Made by a program: the position numbers and the translations under genes. Positions 1 through 7,327 of a DNA stretch of 14,351 nt are shown one piece after another (position 1 is the first letter of the stretch; each line of letters opens with the position of its first letter). The stretch comes from an uncultured Clostridia bacterium (GTDB lineage Bacteria; Bacillota_A; Clostridia; Christensenellales; UBA1242). The notes beneath the pieces were generated by a model, which saw only the letters and a program-made list of their open reading frames with translations, was not told the DNA's origin and searched no databases. The DNA lies in the NCBI GenBank assembly GCA_947629895.1, contig CANRFP010000029.1, forward strand, positions 1-14,351. The letters run 5' to 3'.

Positions 1-313
1 CGGAAATCTTATGCGAAGTGCGGTTGAACTTGCTCAAACTTGGCGTGATGACAAGGCTGCAAGAAGATTGGAAGCCATGATGATTGTTGCGGATAAAAAT
101 CAAATTTTGATTATTGATGGACAGGGCGAAGTTATTGAGCCACAAGACGATGTTTGTGCAATAGGCTCTGGCGGAAACTATGCGCTTGCTGCTGCAAAAG
201 CACTTGTGCAAAACACCAATTTTGAGGCAAGGGATGTTGCTTTTAAATCGCTTAAAATAGCAAGCGAAATTTGCGTGTTCACAAATGACAACATCATTGT
301 GGAAGAGTTGTAA
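1..313 (+). CDS. hslV: HslV (ClpQ) protease subunit, C-terminal part
   Basis: This is the 3' part of the gene for the peptidase subunit of the HslVU (ClpQY) ATP-dependent protease, a cytoplasmic complex in which HslU unfolds substrates and feeds them into the HslV chamber. The reading frame is open from base 2, so the gene starts upstream of the window and the N-terminal catalytic threonine is not visible. The visible ~103 residues match the family: an AVELAQTWR segment, [11 protein letters not shown], the [15 protein letters not shown] helix and a C-terminal end of the form IxVEEL. The stop codon is followed directly by the Shine-Dalgarno site of hslU, so the two subunits are co-transcribed. 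Identification is secure; only the truncation by the window edge limits it. Confidence 0.95.
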   Translation, partial: GNLMRSAVELAQTWRDDKAARRLEAMMIVADKNQILIIDGQGEVIEPQDDVCAIGSGGNYALAAAKALVQNTNFEARDVAFKSLKIASEICVFTNDNIIVEEL

Positions 314-323
314 GGAGGGGAAA

Positions 324-1619
324 ATGAACTTAACATCAAAACAAATCGTTGCCGAACTTGATAAATATATTGTTGGGCAGTCCAAAGCAAAAAGGGCTGT
401 GGCTGTGGCACTTAGAAATCGATACAGAAGAAGCCAACTGCCAAGGGAAGTTCGTGATGAAATCACTCCAAAAAACATTGTTATGAGCGGCCCAACGGGT
501 GTGGGCAAAACGGAAATTGCAAGAAGGCTTGCAAAACTTGTTGGCTCTCCATTTGTTAAGGTTGAGGCCACAAAATACACCGAAGTTGGATATGTTGGGC
601 GTGACGTTGAAAGCATGGTGAGAGATTTGGTTGAGGTTGCCGTGCGAATGGTTAAGGACCAGAAGAAAAAAGAGGTCGAGGCAAAAGTTATGCCAATCGT
701 TGAGGCAAAACTTGTTGATGCACTTTTCCAAAATCGCAGAGTGACGCAGGTTGACGTTGACCGCGAAAAGTTGATTAAAGAACTTCATGATGGCAAGTGC
801 GAAGAAGAGGTTGTTGAAGTTGTGGTTGTTGACCAGCCAAAACCAATGATGGCAATCGGCGGAAATGAAATTAACTTGGGAAGCATGTTTGAAGGGTTAA
901 CTCCACCAAAACATAAGAAAAAGAAACTCACAGTTAAAAGTGCGCGTGAAGCCTTTTTGCAAGAGGAAAGTGACAAAGTTATTGACAATGACAACGTGAA
1001 CGAAGAGGCAATTAAACTTGCTGAGGAGCAGGGAATTATTTTTATTGATGAAATTGACAAAATAATTGGCAAAAGCCAAGCAACAAACAGCGCAGATGTT
1101 TCACGCGAAGGTGTGCAAAGAGACATTTTGCCTATTGTTGAAGGCAGCACAGTTCCAACAAAATATGGCAATGTGAAAACAGATTTCATTTTGTTCATTG
1201 CAGCGGGGGCTTTCCATGTTGCAAAAATGGAAGATATGATTCCAGAACTTCAAGGAAGATTTCCAATCATCGTTCAACTTGAAAGTTTAACAAAAGATGA
1301 TTTCAAGAAAATTTTAACAACTCCAAAGAACGCAATCACAATGCAATATTCAAATATGCTGAAAGTTGATAATATCAACCTTATTTTCAAGGATGATGCT
1401 TTGGATGAAATTGCTGAAATGGCTGCTCGTGAAAACGAAACATCCCAAGATTTGGGTGCAAGAAGGTTGCACACAATCATGGAAACAGTGCTTGAAGATG
1501 TTTCTTTTAATGCCACAGGAGACCATCCAATGCTTGATGTTGTTATTGACAAAACCTATGTTCAAAATGTGTTCAAAGATAAGAAAGCGCAATATGATTT
1601 GAAAAAATATGTTTTATAG
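324..1619 (+). CDS. hslU: HslU (ClpY) ATPase subunit of the HslVU protease
   Basis: This encodes the AAA+ unfoldase that partners HslV. The protein is 431 residues, close to the usual ~440-460. Visible features are the N-terminal IVGQSKAKRAVAVALRNR segment, Walker A GPTGVGKT at about 56-63, KVEATKYTEVGYVGRDVES just after it, a variable charged I-domain at about 110-225, Walker B IIFIDE at about 238-243, a GAFHVAKMEDMIPELQGRFP sensor region and a C-terminal KKYVL tail of the type that docks into HslV. The ATG at 324 is chosen because AGGAGGGG (313-320) precedes it and the protein then begins MNLTSKQIV, as expected; a longer frame from 285 overlaps hslV and lacks this support. A palindromic repeat begins only a few bases after its stop. 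Confidence 0.96.
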   Translation: MNLTSKQIVAELDKYIVGQSKAKRAVAVALRNRYRRSQLPREVRDEITPKNIVMSGPTGVGKTEIARRLAKLVGSPFVKVEATKYTEVGYVGRDVESMVRDLVEVAVRMVKDQKKKEVEAKVMPIVEAKLVDALFQNRRVTQVDVDREKLIKELHDGKCEEEVVEVVVVDQPKPMMAIGGNEINLGSMFEGLTPPKHKKKKLTVKSAREAFLQEESDKVIDNDNVNEEAIKLAEEQGIIFIDEIDKIIGKSQATNSADVSREGVQRDILPIVEGSTVPTKYGNVKTDFILFIAAGAFHVAKMEDMIPELQGRFPIIVQLESLTKDDFKKILTTPKNAITMQYSNMLKVDNINLIFKDDALDEIAEMAARENETSQDLGARRLHTIMETVLEDVSFNATGDHPMLDVVIDKTYVQNVFKDKKAQYDLKKYVL

Positions 1620-1620
1620 C

Positions 1621-1675
1621 ATATCTTGTGGTGTTATGCAACAAATTTATTGCATAATTCCACAATATATTGTGT
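1621..1675. repeat. Dispersed palindromic repeat, copy 1 (hslU-tcdA gap)
   Basis: The arms TTGTGGTGTTATGCAA (1626-1641) and TTGCATAATTCCACAA (1650-1665) form a 16-bp stem with two adjacent mismatches around an 8-base loop. A perfect 14-base palindrome, CACAATATATTGTG (1661-1674), overlaps the right arm. The element fills nearly the whole hslU-tcdA gap and ends four bases before the tcdA Shine-Dalgarno site. Related elements occur at 4536-4579, 10801-10857 and 13353-13400. No poly-T run follows the stem, so it does not look like a standard terminator. Confidence 0.75.
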
Positions 1676-1693
1676 TTGAGGGAGATAAAATAT

Positions 1694-2383
1694 ATGTGGT
1701 TTGATAGGACAAAACTCTTAATTGGTGAAGATGGCGTTAAAAAACTTGCACTCAGCCATGTTGCTGTGATTGGAATTGGCGGTGTTGGCGGCTATGCGGC
1801 AGTTTTGCTTGCACGTGCCGGTGTTGGCAAAATAACAATCGTTGATTTTGACAAGGTTGACGAAACAAACATAAATAGGCAAATTGTTGCTGACACAGAA
1901 ACCATTGGACAATATAAAACCGATGTTATGCAAAAGATGATTGCAAAAATCAATCCAAATTGCACAATTCGGGTTTTGGCACAGCGAATTTCAAATGAAA
2001 ATGTTGAAACAGTTCTTGGCAGTGATTGCGATTATGTGGTTGATGGCATTGACAATGTTGCAGATAAAGTGGATTTGATAAATTATTGCAAAAAACACTC
2101 AATCAACATTGTTTCGGCTATGGGTGCGGGCAACAGATACACCATTCCAAATTTTGAAGTTTTGGACATTTTCAAAACACAAAATGATGGCTTGGCAAAG
2201 GTTCTTAGAAAAAAATTGCGCAATTTGAAAGATGTGACCTCGCTTGATGTTGTTTGTTCAAGTCAAGCGGCGGTGAAGATTGAAAATGACGAAAATCAAA
2301 TTGGCAGCATTTCATATCAGCCAGCAATGTGCGGCTGCGTGCTTGCCGGTTTTGTTGTGAACAAACTTCTTAAAAACAAATAA
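1694..2383 (+). CDS. tcdA: TcdA-like tRNA threonylcarbamoyladenosine dehydratase (ThiF/E1 family)
   Basis: This is a 229-residue member of the ThiF/MoeB/E1-like superfamily. TcdA enzymes use ATP to cyclise the N6-threonylcarbamoyladenosine at position 37 of ANN-decoding tRNAs. The sequence shows the glycine-rich nucleotide loop GIGGVGG at about 27-33, DFDKVDETNINRQ at about 51-63 (the Asn/Arg signature of the family), DYVVDGID at about 113-120 and SAMGAGN at about 141-147, which is typical of the TcdA/YgdL branch rather than ThiF or MoeB. The start at 1694 follows GAGGGAG (1678-1684); an upstream alternative at 1670 lies within the repeat. It is a little shorter than E. coli TcdA. It sits between hslU and trxA, apparently in one transcript. 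The superfamily call is firm; TcdA itself is very likely. Confidence 0.85.
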   Translation: MWFDRTKLLIGEDGVKKLALSHVAVIGIGGVGGYAAVLLARAGVGKITIVDFDKVDETNINRQIVADTETIGQYKTDVMQKMIAKINPNCTIRVLAQRISNENVETVLGSDCDYVVDGIDNVADKVDLINYCKKHSINIVSAMGAGNRYTIPNFEVLDIFKTQNDGLAKVLRKKLRNLKDVTSLDVVCSSQAAVKIENDENQIGSISYQPAMCGCVLAGFVVNKLLKNK

Positions 2384-2396
2384 AAATGGAGGATTT

Positions 2397-2705
2397 ATGG
2401 AAGTTATAAAAGAAAAAGATTTTGAAAACGTAACAAAAGAGGGCACTGTGGTTGTTGACTTTTTTGCCACATGGTGTGGGCCTTGCAGAATGATGGCTCC
2501 AATCTTGGAAGAAGCGCAAACACAGCTTGGAGATAAAGTTAAGATTGTGAAAGTTGACGTTGACGAAAGCGAAAAACTTGCCCGAAAATTTGGCGTTATG
2601 AGCATTCCAACTTTGATATTTTTCAAAGACGGTCAAGTGAAAGACAAGCATGTTGGGCTTATGATGAAGGATGAATTTGTTGAAACAGTTGAAAAATATC
2701 TGTAA
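2397..2705 (+). CDS. trxA: Thioredoxin
   Basis: This encodes a single-domain cytoplasmic thioredoxin of 102 residues, the usual size. The redox motif WCGPC is at about 26-30 within VDFFATWCGPC, the buried aspartate is at about 21, and the cis-proline loop SIPT has its proline at about 71. It reduces protein disulfides and is itself reduced by thioredoxin reductase, which is not in this window. A good Shine-Dalgarno site, GGAGGA (2387-2392), lies just before the ATG, and the gene starts only 13 bases after tcdA, so the two are probably co-transcribed. No clear terminator follows it. A new promoter appears about 50 bases downstream for nifS. Nothing in the sequence is unusual. Confidence 0.96.
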   Translation: MEVIKEKDFENVTKEGTVVVDFFATWCGPCRMMAPILEEAQTQLGDKVKIVKVDVDESEKLARKFGVMSIPTLIFFKDGQVKDKHVGLMMKDEFVETVEKYL

Positions 2706-2755
2706 TTTCAACCAAAATTTTAAGCATTCTTTTTAAATAAAAAACAAAAATACTA

Positions 2756-2784
2756 TTGACAACGCTATCTTTTGGTGATAAAAT
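2756..2784 (+). promoter_or_regulatory. Sigma-A type promoter of nifS-nifU
   Basis: A consensus -35 box TTGACA (2756-2761) and a -10 box TAAAAT (2779-2784) are separated by 17 bases. TG lies one base upstream of the -10, making an extended -10. The predicted transcript would begin about 25 bases before the nifS ATG. No operator palindrome of the IscR type could be recognised beside it. Confidence 0.8.
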
Positions 2785-2815
2785 ATTTGTGAATTTTATC
2801 TTAAAAGGAAAGGTT

Positions 2816-3991
2816 ATGGAAAGAAGAATTTACTTAGATAATGCTTCAACAACTTATGTTTCGAACGAGGTGCTAAACGAAATGGTGCCTTGTTTCAACA
2901 CGCTCTATGGCAATGCCGGCTCACTTCACAGTTTGGGACGCGAAGCAACTGCCATCATTGACAGAGCAAGAGACAGAGTTAAAGAGGCAATAAACGCCAA
3001 CAAGGCAAACGAAATTTATTTCACAAGCGGTGGCACTGAGGCAGACAATTGGGCAATTTTGGGTGTTGCTCACGCAAACGTAAACAAGGGCAAACACATC
3101 ATCACAACTCAAATTGAGCATCATGCTGTTTTGCACGCTTGCCAACAACTTGAAAGAGAAGGCTTTGAGGTGACTTATCTTCCTGTTGATTCACATGGGC
3201 TTGTTGATTTGGCTGCACTTTTGCACGCAATCAGAAAAGACACAACTTTAATTTCAGTTATGACTGTGAACAATGAAGTTGGCACAATTCAAAACATTAA
3301 AGCAATTGCAAAAATTGCTCATGACTACAAAATTTACTTCCACACAGATGCAGTTCAAGCAATTGGATGCCTCAAAATGGATGTTCAAGACATGGAAATC
3401 GATTTGATGTCAATGTCTGCACACAAAATTCATGGGCCAAAGGGAGTTGGGGCACTTTATGTTAAAAATGGCGTGAGAATAGACCCAATTTTGTTTGGCG
3501 GAGACAGCCAAGAGCGCGGAAAGCGTGCGGGAACGGAAAATGTTCCAGGAATTGCTGGATTTGGCAAAGCAATTGAAATTGCAACAAGAAATCACGACAT
3601 CAACAACAAAAAATTGAAGAGCATTCGTGAATATTTTATAGAAAAACTTAAAGAAAAAGTGGATTACATTCAAATAAATGGACATCCACATCAAAAATCA
3701 AATGCAATCGTCAGCGTTTCATTCTATGGAATTGAAGGCGAAAGCATAATGATGCTTTTGGACTTGGCAGGAATTTGCACATCAACAGCATCGGCTTGCA
3801 CGTCAAAATCCCTTCTGCCATCTCACGTGTTGAAAGCAATGGGAGTTCCTGATGAAATAGCACAAGGAACAGTTAGATTTTCTTTTGGAACAAACATTTC
3901 AAAATCAGATGTTGATTATGTAACAGACGAAATTCAAAAGGTGGTTGCAAAACTTCGTGCAATTTCACCAATTCAAGCAGGGAGGTATTAA
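2816..3991 (+). CDS. nifS: Cysteine desulfurase (NifS/IscS family, group I)
   Basis: This encodes a PLP-dependent cysteine desulfurase of 391 residues, which takes sulfur from L-cysteine as an enzyme persulfide and passes it to the scaffold NifU for Fe-S cluster assembly and to other thiolation pathways. It opens with YLDNASTT. The histidine pair EHH at about 101-103 stacks on the cofactor, HTDAVQ is at about 176-181, and the PLP lysine is at about 204 in SAHKIHGPKG. The catalytic cysteine is at about 328 in SACTS, followed by the longer loop SLLPSHVLKAMG, which marks a group I enzyme. The start at 2816 is preceded by AAAGGAAAGG; a longer frame from 2756 would begin inside the promoter. The Shine-Dalgarno site of nifU is formed by its last codons. 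Confidence 0.95.
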   Translation: MERRIYLDNASTTYVSNEVLNEMVPCFNTLYGNAGSLHSLGREATAIIDRARDRVKEAINANKANEIYFTSGGTEADNWAILGVAHANVNKGKHIITTQIEHHAVLHACQQLEREGFEVTYLPVDSHGLVDLAALLHAIRKDTTLISVMTVNNEVGTIQNIKAIAKIAHDYKIYFHTDAVQAIGCLKMDVQDMEIDLMSMSAHKIHGPKGVGALYVKNGVRIDPILFGGDSQERGKRAGTENVPGIAGFGKAIEIATRNHDINNKKLKSIREYFIEKLKEKVDYIQINGHPHQKSNAIVSVSFYGIEGESIMMLLDLAGICTSTASACTSKSLLPSHVLKAMGVPDEIAQGTVRFSFGTNISKSDVDYVTDEIQKVVAKLRAISPIQAGRY

Positions 3992-3992
3992 A

Positions 3993-4403
3993 ATGTATAG
4001 CAAAACTGTAATTGATAGATTTCAAAATCCAAGAAATGCAGGCGGAATGCATGGTGCAAACGGCATTGGAGAAGTTGGAAACGCCGCTTGTGGAGATATC
4101 ATGAAAATGTATCTCAAAATCAATGACGATGGCGTGATTGAGAACGCAAAATTCAAAACATTTGGCTGCTGTGCCGCAATCGCATCAACCGATATGGCTT
4201 GCGATTTGATTAAAGGCAAAACCATTGAAGAAGCGTTAAAAGTCACAAACAAGGATGTTTTAGATCTTTTAGGGGAACTTCCACCACACAAAATTCACTG
4301 TTCAATTCTTGCAGAAGAGAGCATTCGTGCCGCAGTTCAAGATTATTATGCAAGAAGAGAAAAAGAAATCAAAAAATCCACAAAGAAAACCACACAAGAA
4401 TAA
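3993..4403 (+). CDS. nifU: Fe-S cluster assembly scaffold (NifU/IscU family)
   Basis: This encodes a 136-residue single-domain IscU-type scaffold on which [2Fe-2S] and [4Fe-4S] clusters are built from sulfur supplied by the upstream desulfurase. The three cluster-ligand cysteines are at about 33 (GNAACGD), 59 (FGCCAAIAS) and 103 (HKIHCSILAEE), each in its expected motif; the aspartate after the first cysteine is also present. A second cysteine at about 60 sits beside the central ligand, where a small residue is usual. The C-terminus ends in a short lysine-rich tail. The ATG lies one base after the nifS stop, with GGGAGG inside the end of nifS, so translation is probably coupled. A terminator-like hairpin follows directly. 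Confidence 0.94.
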   Translation: MYSKTVIDRFQNPRNAGGMHGANGIGEVGNAACGDIMKMYLKINDDGVIENAKFKTFGCCAAIASTDMACDLIKGKTIEEALKVTNKDVLDLLGELPPHKIHCSILAEESIRAAVQDYYARREKEIKKSTKKTTQE

Positions 4404-4408
4404 AATTT

Positions 4409-4447
4409 CAATAAAAAAGTGCACTCTCAAAATGCATTTTTTTATTG
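4409..4447 (+). terminator. Terminator-like hairpin after nifU
   Basis: CAATAAAAAAGTGCA (4409-4423) pairs with TGCATTTTTTTATTG (4433-4447) to give a 15-bp stem with a single G-T wobble and a 9-base loop. The 3' arm contains a run of seven T. It begins five bases after the nifU stop. The stem is AT-rich, so termination may be only partial. Confidence 0.6.
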
Positions 4448-4535
4448 TAAGAAAATGGAAAATTTAAAAATAAAAAGTTTAAGTTTGAAATTGCAAAAAG
4501 TTCTGAAAAACCAAAAATAAAAAAAGAACATTTCA

Positions 4536-4579
4536 TTGCATAATACCATATTTTGTGGAATTATGCATGCATAACACCC
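4536..4579. repeat. Dispersed palindromic repeat, copy 2 (nifU-downstream gap)
   Basis: This copy carries three alternating half-units: TGCATAATACCA (4537-4548), TGGAATTATGCA (4556-4567) and TGCATAACACC (4568-4578). The first two form a 12-bp stem with one mismatch and a 7-base loop. The second and third abut as the perfect palindrome TTATGCATGCATAA (4561-4574). Read on the minus strand it matches copy 1 (GGTGTTATGCA followed by TGCATAATTCCACAA), so the two copies are inverted relative to each other. Confidence 0.72.
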
Positions 4580-4583
4580 TAAA

Positions 4584-4672
4584 TATAGTTCTTTTATTCG
4601 TAAAAGCTGTCTTTTGCGAATAGATAGAGGCGGTGAGATTTGAAAAAAATTTGCGCCCCGCCCAATATTTTT
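4584..4672 (+). ncRNA. Possible small structured RNA (two adjacent hairpins)
   Basis: A strong 12-bp hairpin joins TATTCGTAAAAG (4595-4606) and CTTTTGCGAATA (4611-4622) with loop CTGT and one wobble. A second hairpin has GGCGG (4629-4633) paired with CCGCC (4658-4662) and an inner AGATTT/AAATTT stem, followed by a T-rich run, as in an intrinsic terminator. A -10-like TATAGT (4584-4589) would place the transcript start at the base of the first hairpin, but no good -35 was found. TAGAGGC (4625-4631) could also pair with GCCTCTA (4733-4739). No known RNA family was recognised. Confidence 0.22.
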
Positions 4673-4757
4673 CGTGTTCCCAAATTGAAAACTTTGCAAA
4701 TTTTGTTAACTTTATATAAATATTTCCTCTTGGCCTCTAATATTTGGCAAGCTTTTA

Positions 4758-4787
4758 TTGACTTTTTGCACATTTTTATGCTATAAT
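4758..4787 (+). promoter_or_regulatory. Promoter of the 4812-5300 gene
   Basis: The -35 box TTGACT (4758-4763) and the perfect -10 box TATAAT (4782-4787) are 18 bases apart, with TG one base upstream of the -10 (extended -10). The predicted leader is about 18 bases and contains the Shine-Dalgarno site GGGAG. Confidence 0.8.
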
Positions 4788-4811
4788 TCATATCGGTTAA
4801 GGGAGAAATTT

Positions 4812-5300
4812 ATGGAACATTCAATTCGTATTGGCGATTTGGCCGAGCAATTATTTAAAGTTTACAACCAAGCACGCCCAGACAATCCCGCTCAAAGCTG
4901 TAAAGTTGATTTCTTTATAATACCTGTCTTAAAGTTTAAGGATGATTTACCAAAACATGATATAGATTTGGAAGATTGTAAACTCCGTTTCAAATTTTCT
5001 GTGATGGACTTTAACAACCCGCCTCAAAGCATATTTGATGTAAATTTAGATGTTCAAGCAAACAAAAAAATCACCTACACAAATATAGACGGTGAAACTG
5101 TTGATTTTAAAGATTGTGTTAAAGAAATTTCTTTGGCAACTTTTAATCCAACCGTGAGAGATAAAGCATTTAAATTTTATGGAAATCCCGTAAAGCTTAA
5201 TGTCAATTTGTCGGCAGAAAATAGCGACATAAAATACCATGGCTTTTTAAGTAAAGCGTTCAACAAATGCGTGGAAAAAATAGATGGAAAATCCAAATGA
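4812..5300 (+). CDS. Hypothetical protein, 162 residues, unrecognised
   Basis: I do not recognise this protein. The ATG at 4812 follows GGGAG (4801-4805) and a strong promoter, so it is very likely expressed; a longer frame from 4758 would start in the -35 box and is rejected. The product has no signal peptide, membrane segment or coiled coil that I can see. It has a short helical-looking start (IRIGDLAEQLFKVYNQ), then alternating hydrophobic and polar stretches suggestive of a beta-rich fold. Four scattered cysteines (about 29, 54, 103 and 151) do not form a metal-binding pattern. Two segments share a similar build, a beta-like run ending in Asn-Val-Asn-Leu or Val-Asn-Leu-Asp (about 92-95 and 128-132). 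It stands alone between two terminators and is convergent with tgt. Confidence 0.75.
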   Translation: MEHSIRIGDLAEQLFKVYNQARPDNPAQSCKVDFFIIPVLKFKDDLPKHDIDLEDCKLRFKFSVMDFNNPPQSIFDVNLDVQANKKITYTNIDGETVDFKDCVKEISLATFNPTVRDKAFKFYGNPVKLNVNLSAENSDIKYHGFLSKAFNKCVEKIDGKSK

Positions 5301-5338
5301 AACACGTTAAAATTTGAAAGTTTGAAAAACGCAGTGAG

Positions 5339-5367
5339 AAAAACAGCAACAATTATGCTGTTTTTTT
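5339..5367. terminator. Bidirectional terminator between the hypothetical gene and tgt
   Basis: AAAAACAGCA (5339-5348) and TGCTGTTTTT (5356-5365) form a perfect 10-bp stem with a 7-base loop. On the plus strand the T run extends to 5367. On the minus strand the stem also ends in five T. It lies in the 105-base gap between two convergent genes, so it can serve both. Confidence 0.85.
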
Positions 5368-5405
5368 GTTTTAATCTTATATTTTTAATAAACAAGTTTT
5401 TCTAT

Positions 5406-6527
<1,122 letters not shown>

Positions 6528-6540
6528 TCACACTCCCAAT

Positions 6541-6756
6541 TTAAACTTTTGTAAAACGTTTTATTTTTTGCCCGTCTTTTTCCACAACTTCATTCCACAT
6601 TGAAGCCGGACGAGCCCAAATTTGACCATCGCCATAAAGAGCAATATACACCACCAAATCTTCCTGCGTTTCGCTGTGTTTTGCAACGGCAAGAACCTTG
6701 TATAAATTGCCTTTATAGTGCCTGTATGTTGCTCCAATTTCAATTTTGTTTTCCAT
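6541..6756 (-). CDS. DUF1653 family small protein
   Basis: This is a 71-residue protein with the hallmarks of the DUF1653 family: TYRHYKGNLYKVLAVAKHSET near the N-terminus, VVYIALYGDGQIWARP in the middle and a C-terminal segment with a conserved Trp/Met and a basic end. The function of the family is not known to me. It is a single small domain without a signal peptide or membrane segment. AGGAG (6763-6767) lies at good distance from the ATG. It sits 24 bases after an acetyltransferase gene and 16 bases before tgt, within the long minus-strand run, so it is co-transcribed with tgt. Whether it takes part in tRNA modification cannot be told from sequence. Confidence 0.85.
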   Translation of the reverse strand: MENKIEIGATYRHYKGNLYKVLAVAKHSETQEDLVVYIALYGDGQIWARPASMWNEVVEKDGQKIKRFTKV

Positions 6757-6780
6757 AAGAGATCTCCTTTTAAAACTGCC

Positions 6781-7314
6781 TCATAACTCCAATTTTATTT
6801 CCGCAACCAATTCTTCGCTGCCAAATTTTGGTTGTTTAAATTCTCCAATTTTCTTAAAGCCCAAATCGTAAAACACTTTTAGAGCGTTGACTCTGCTCTT
6901 AGGAACTGTGTCCAAAAGAGCCGCAACGCCCTGCCTTTTTGCTTCCGCTATCAGTTTTTGCATCGCTGGCCGCATATAGCCTTTGCCCCTAAATTCGTCC
7001 TTAATCACAATGCCCACACTTGCGTTTGAAGTTTGGCTGTCCTTCTTAAAATTCACGTGTCCAACAAAATCCTTTGTTTTGGCATCTTGGATGTAGGCAT
7101 AAAAGATGTTTGAATTTTTTATTTTGTTTTCATACCAATCCTGCCAAGCACTTTTTGGGAAATCTATGCAGCCTGTTTCAAAGTGATAGCCGGAAATTTC
7201 AAGGTTGTAGCCTGCGTTATATGACATAGTTTTGGGGTTTTGATTGCAAACCTGTCTAAACCATAAATCTTCAACGCTTGGCACATACAAATTTATTTCA
7301 ACTTTCTTTTTCAA
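6781..7314 (-). CDS. GNAT family N-acetyltransferase (TTG start)
   Basis: This encodes a 177-residue acyl-CoA-dependent transferase of the GNAT superfamily. The acetyl-CoA pyrophosphate loop is RGKGYM at about 109-114, preceded by the beta strand ASVGIVIKDEF and followed by a helix (QKLIAEAKR); a second signature is NALKVFYDLGFKKIGEF at about 143-159. The N-terminal part (VPSVEDLWFRQ, TMSYNAGY, TGCIDFP) is of a kind I associate with GNAT proteins of Clostridia; the substrate is unknown. The start is TTG at 7312-7314. GGGG (7322-7325) lies seven bases upstream, and the first downstream ATG (codon 30) would cut into the conserved N-terminus, so TTG is the better choice. It follows the kinase gene after 13 bases. 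Confidence 0.85.
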   Translation of the reverse strand: MKKKVEINLYVPSVEDLWFRQVCNQNPKTMSYNAGYNLEISGYHFETGCIDFPKSAWQDWYENKIKNSNIFYAYIQDAKTKDFVGHVNFKKDSQTSNASVGIVIKDEFRGKGYMRPAMQKLIAEAKRQGVAALLDTVPKSRVNALKVFYDLGFKKIGEFKQPKFGSEELVAEIKLEL

Positions 7315-7327
7315 TTAAACGCCCCTT

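Larger units (their letters stand above)
4404..4811. other. Intergenic region between nifU and the 4812 gene (408 bases)
   Basis: No credible protein gene was found here; the open frames on the minus strand encode low-complexity, Phe-rich translations with no ribosome binding site. From left to right it holds a terminator-like hairpin (4409-4447), an A-rich stretch, palindromic repeat copy 2 (4536-4579), two adjacent hairpins (4595-4662) with an unexpectedly GC-rich patch near 4653-4663, an AT-rich run and the promoter of the next gene (4758-4787). Confidence 0.6.

Noticed and set aside
785..1198. Long minus-strand open frame opposite hslU (137 codons)
   Set aside because: It lies fully within a well-supported gene, has no ribosome binding site, and its translation is Ser/Thr-rich as expected from the antisense of hslU.
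1626..1674. Repeat copy 1 as the intrinsic terminator of hslU
   Set aside because: No T run follows the stem, and related copies occur inside a gene and between ruvA and ruvB, so termination is not a convincing general role.
2756..2815. Upstream TTG start for nifS
   Set aside because: It would begin at the -35 box of a strong promoter; the ATG at 2816 has a good ribosome binding site and gives the normal N-terminus.
4442..4699. Minus-strand open frame in the nifU downstream gap
   Set aside because: The translation is low-complexity and Phe-rich, no Shine-Dalgarno site precedes it, and it crosses the palindromic repeat and the hairpins.
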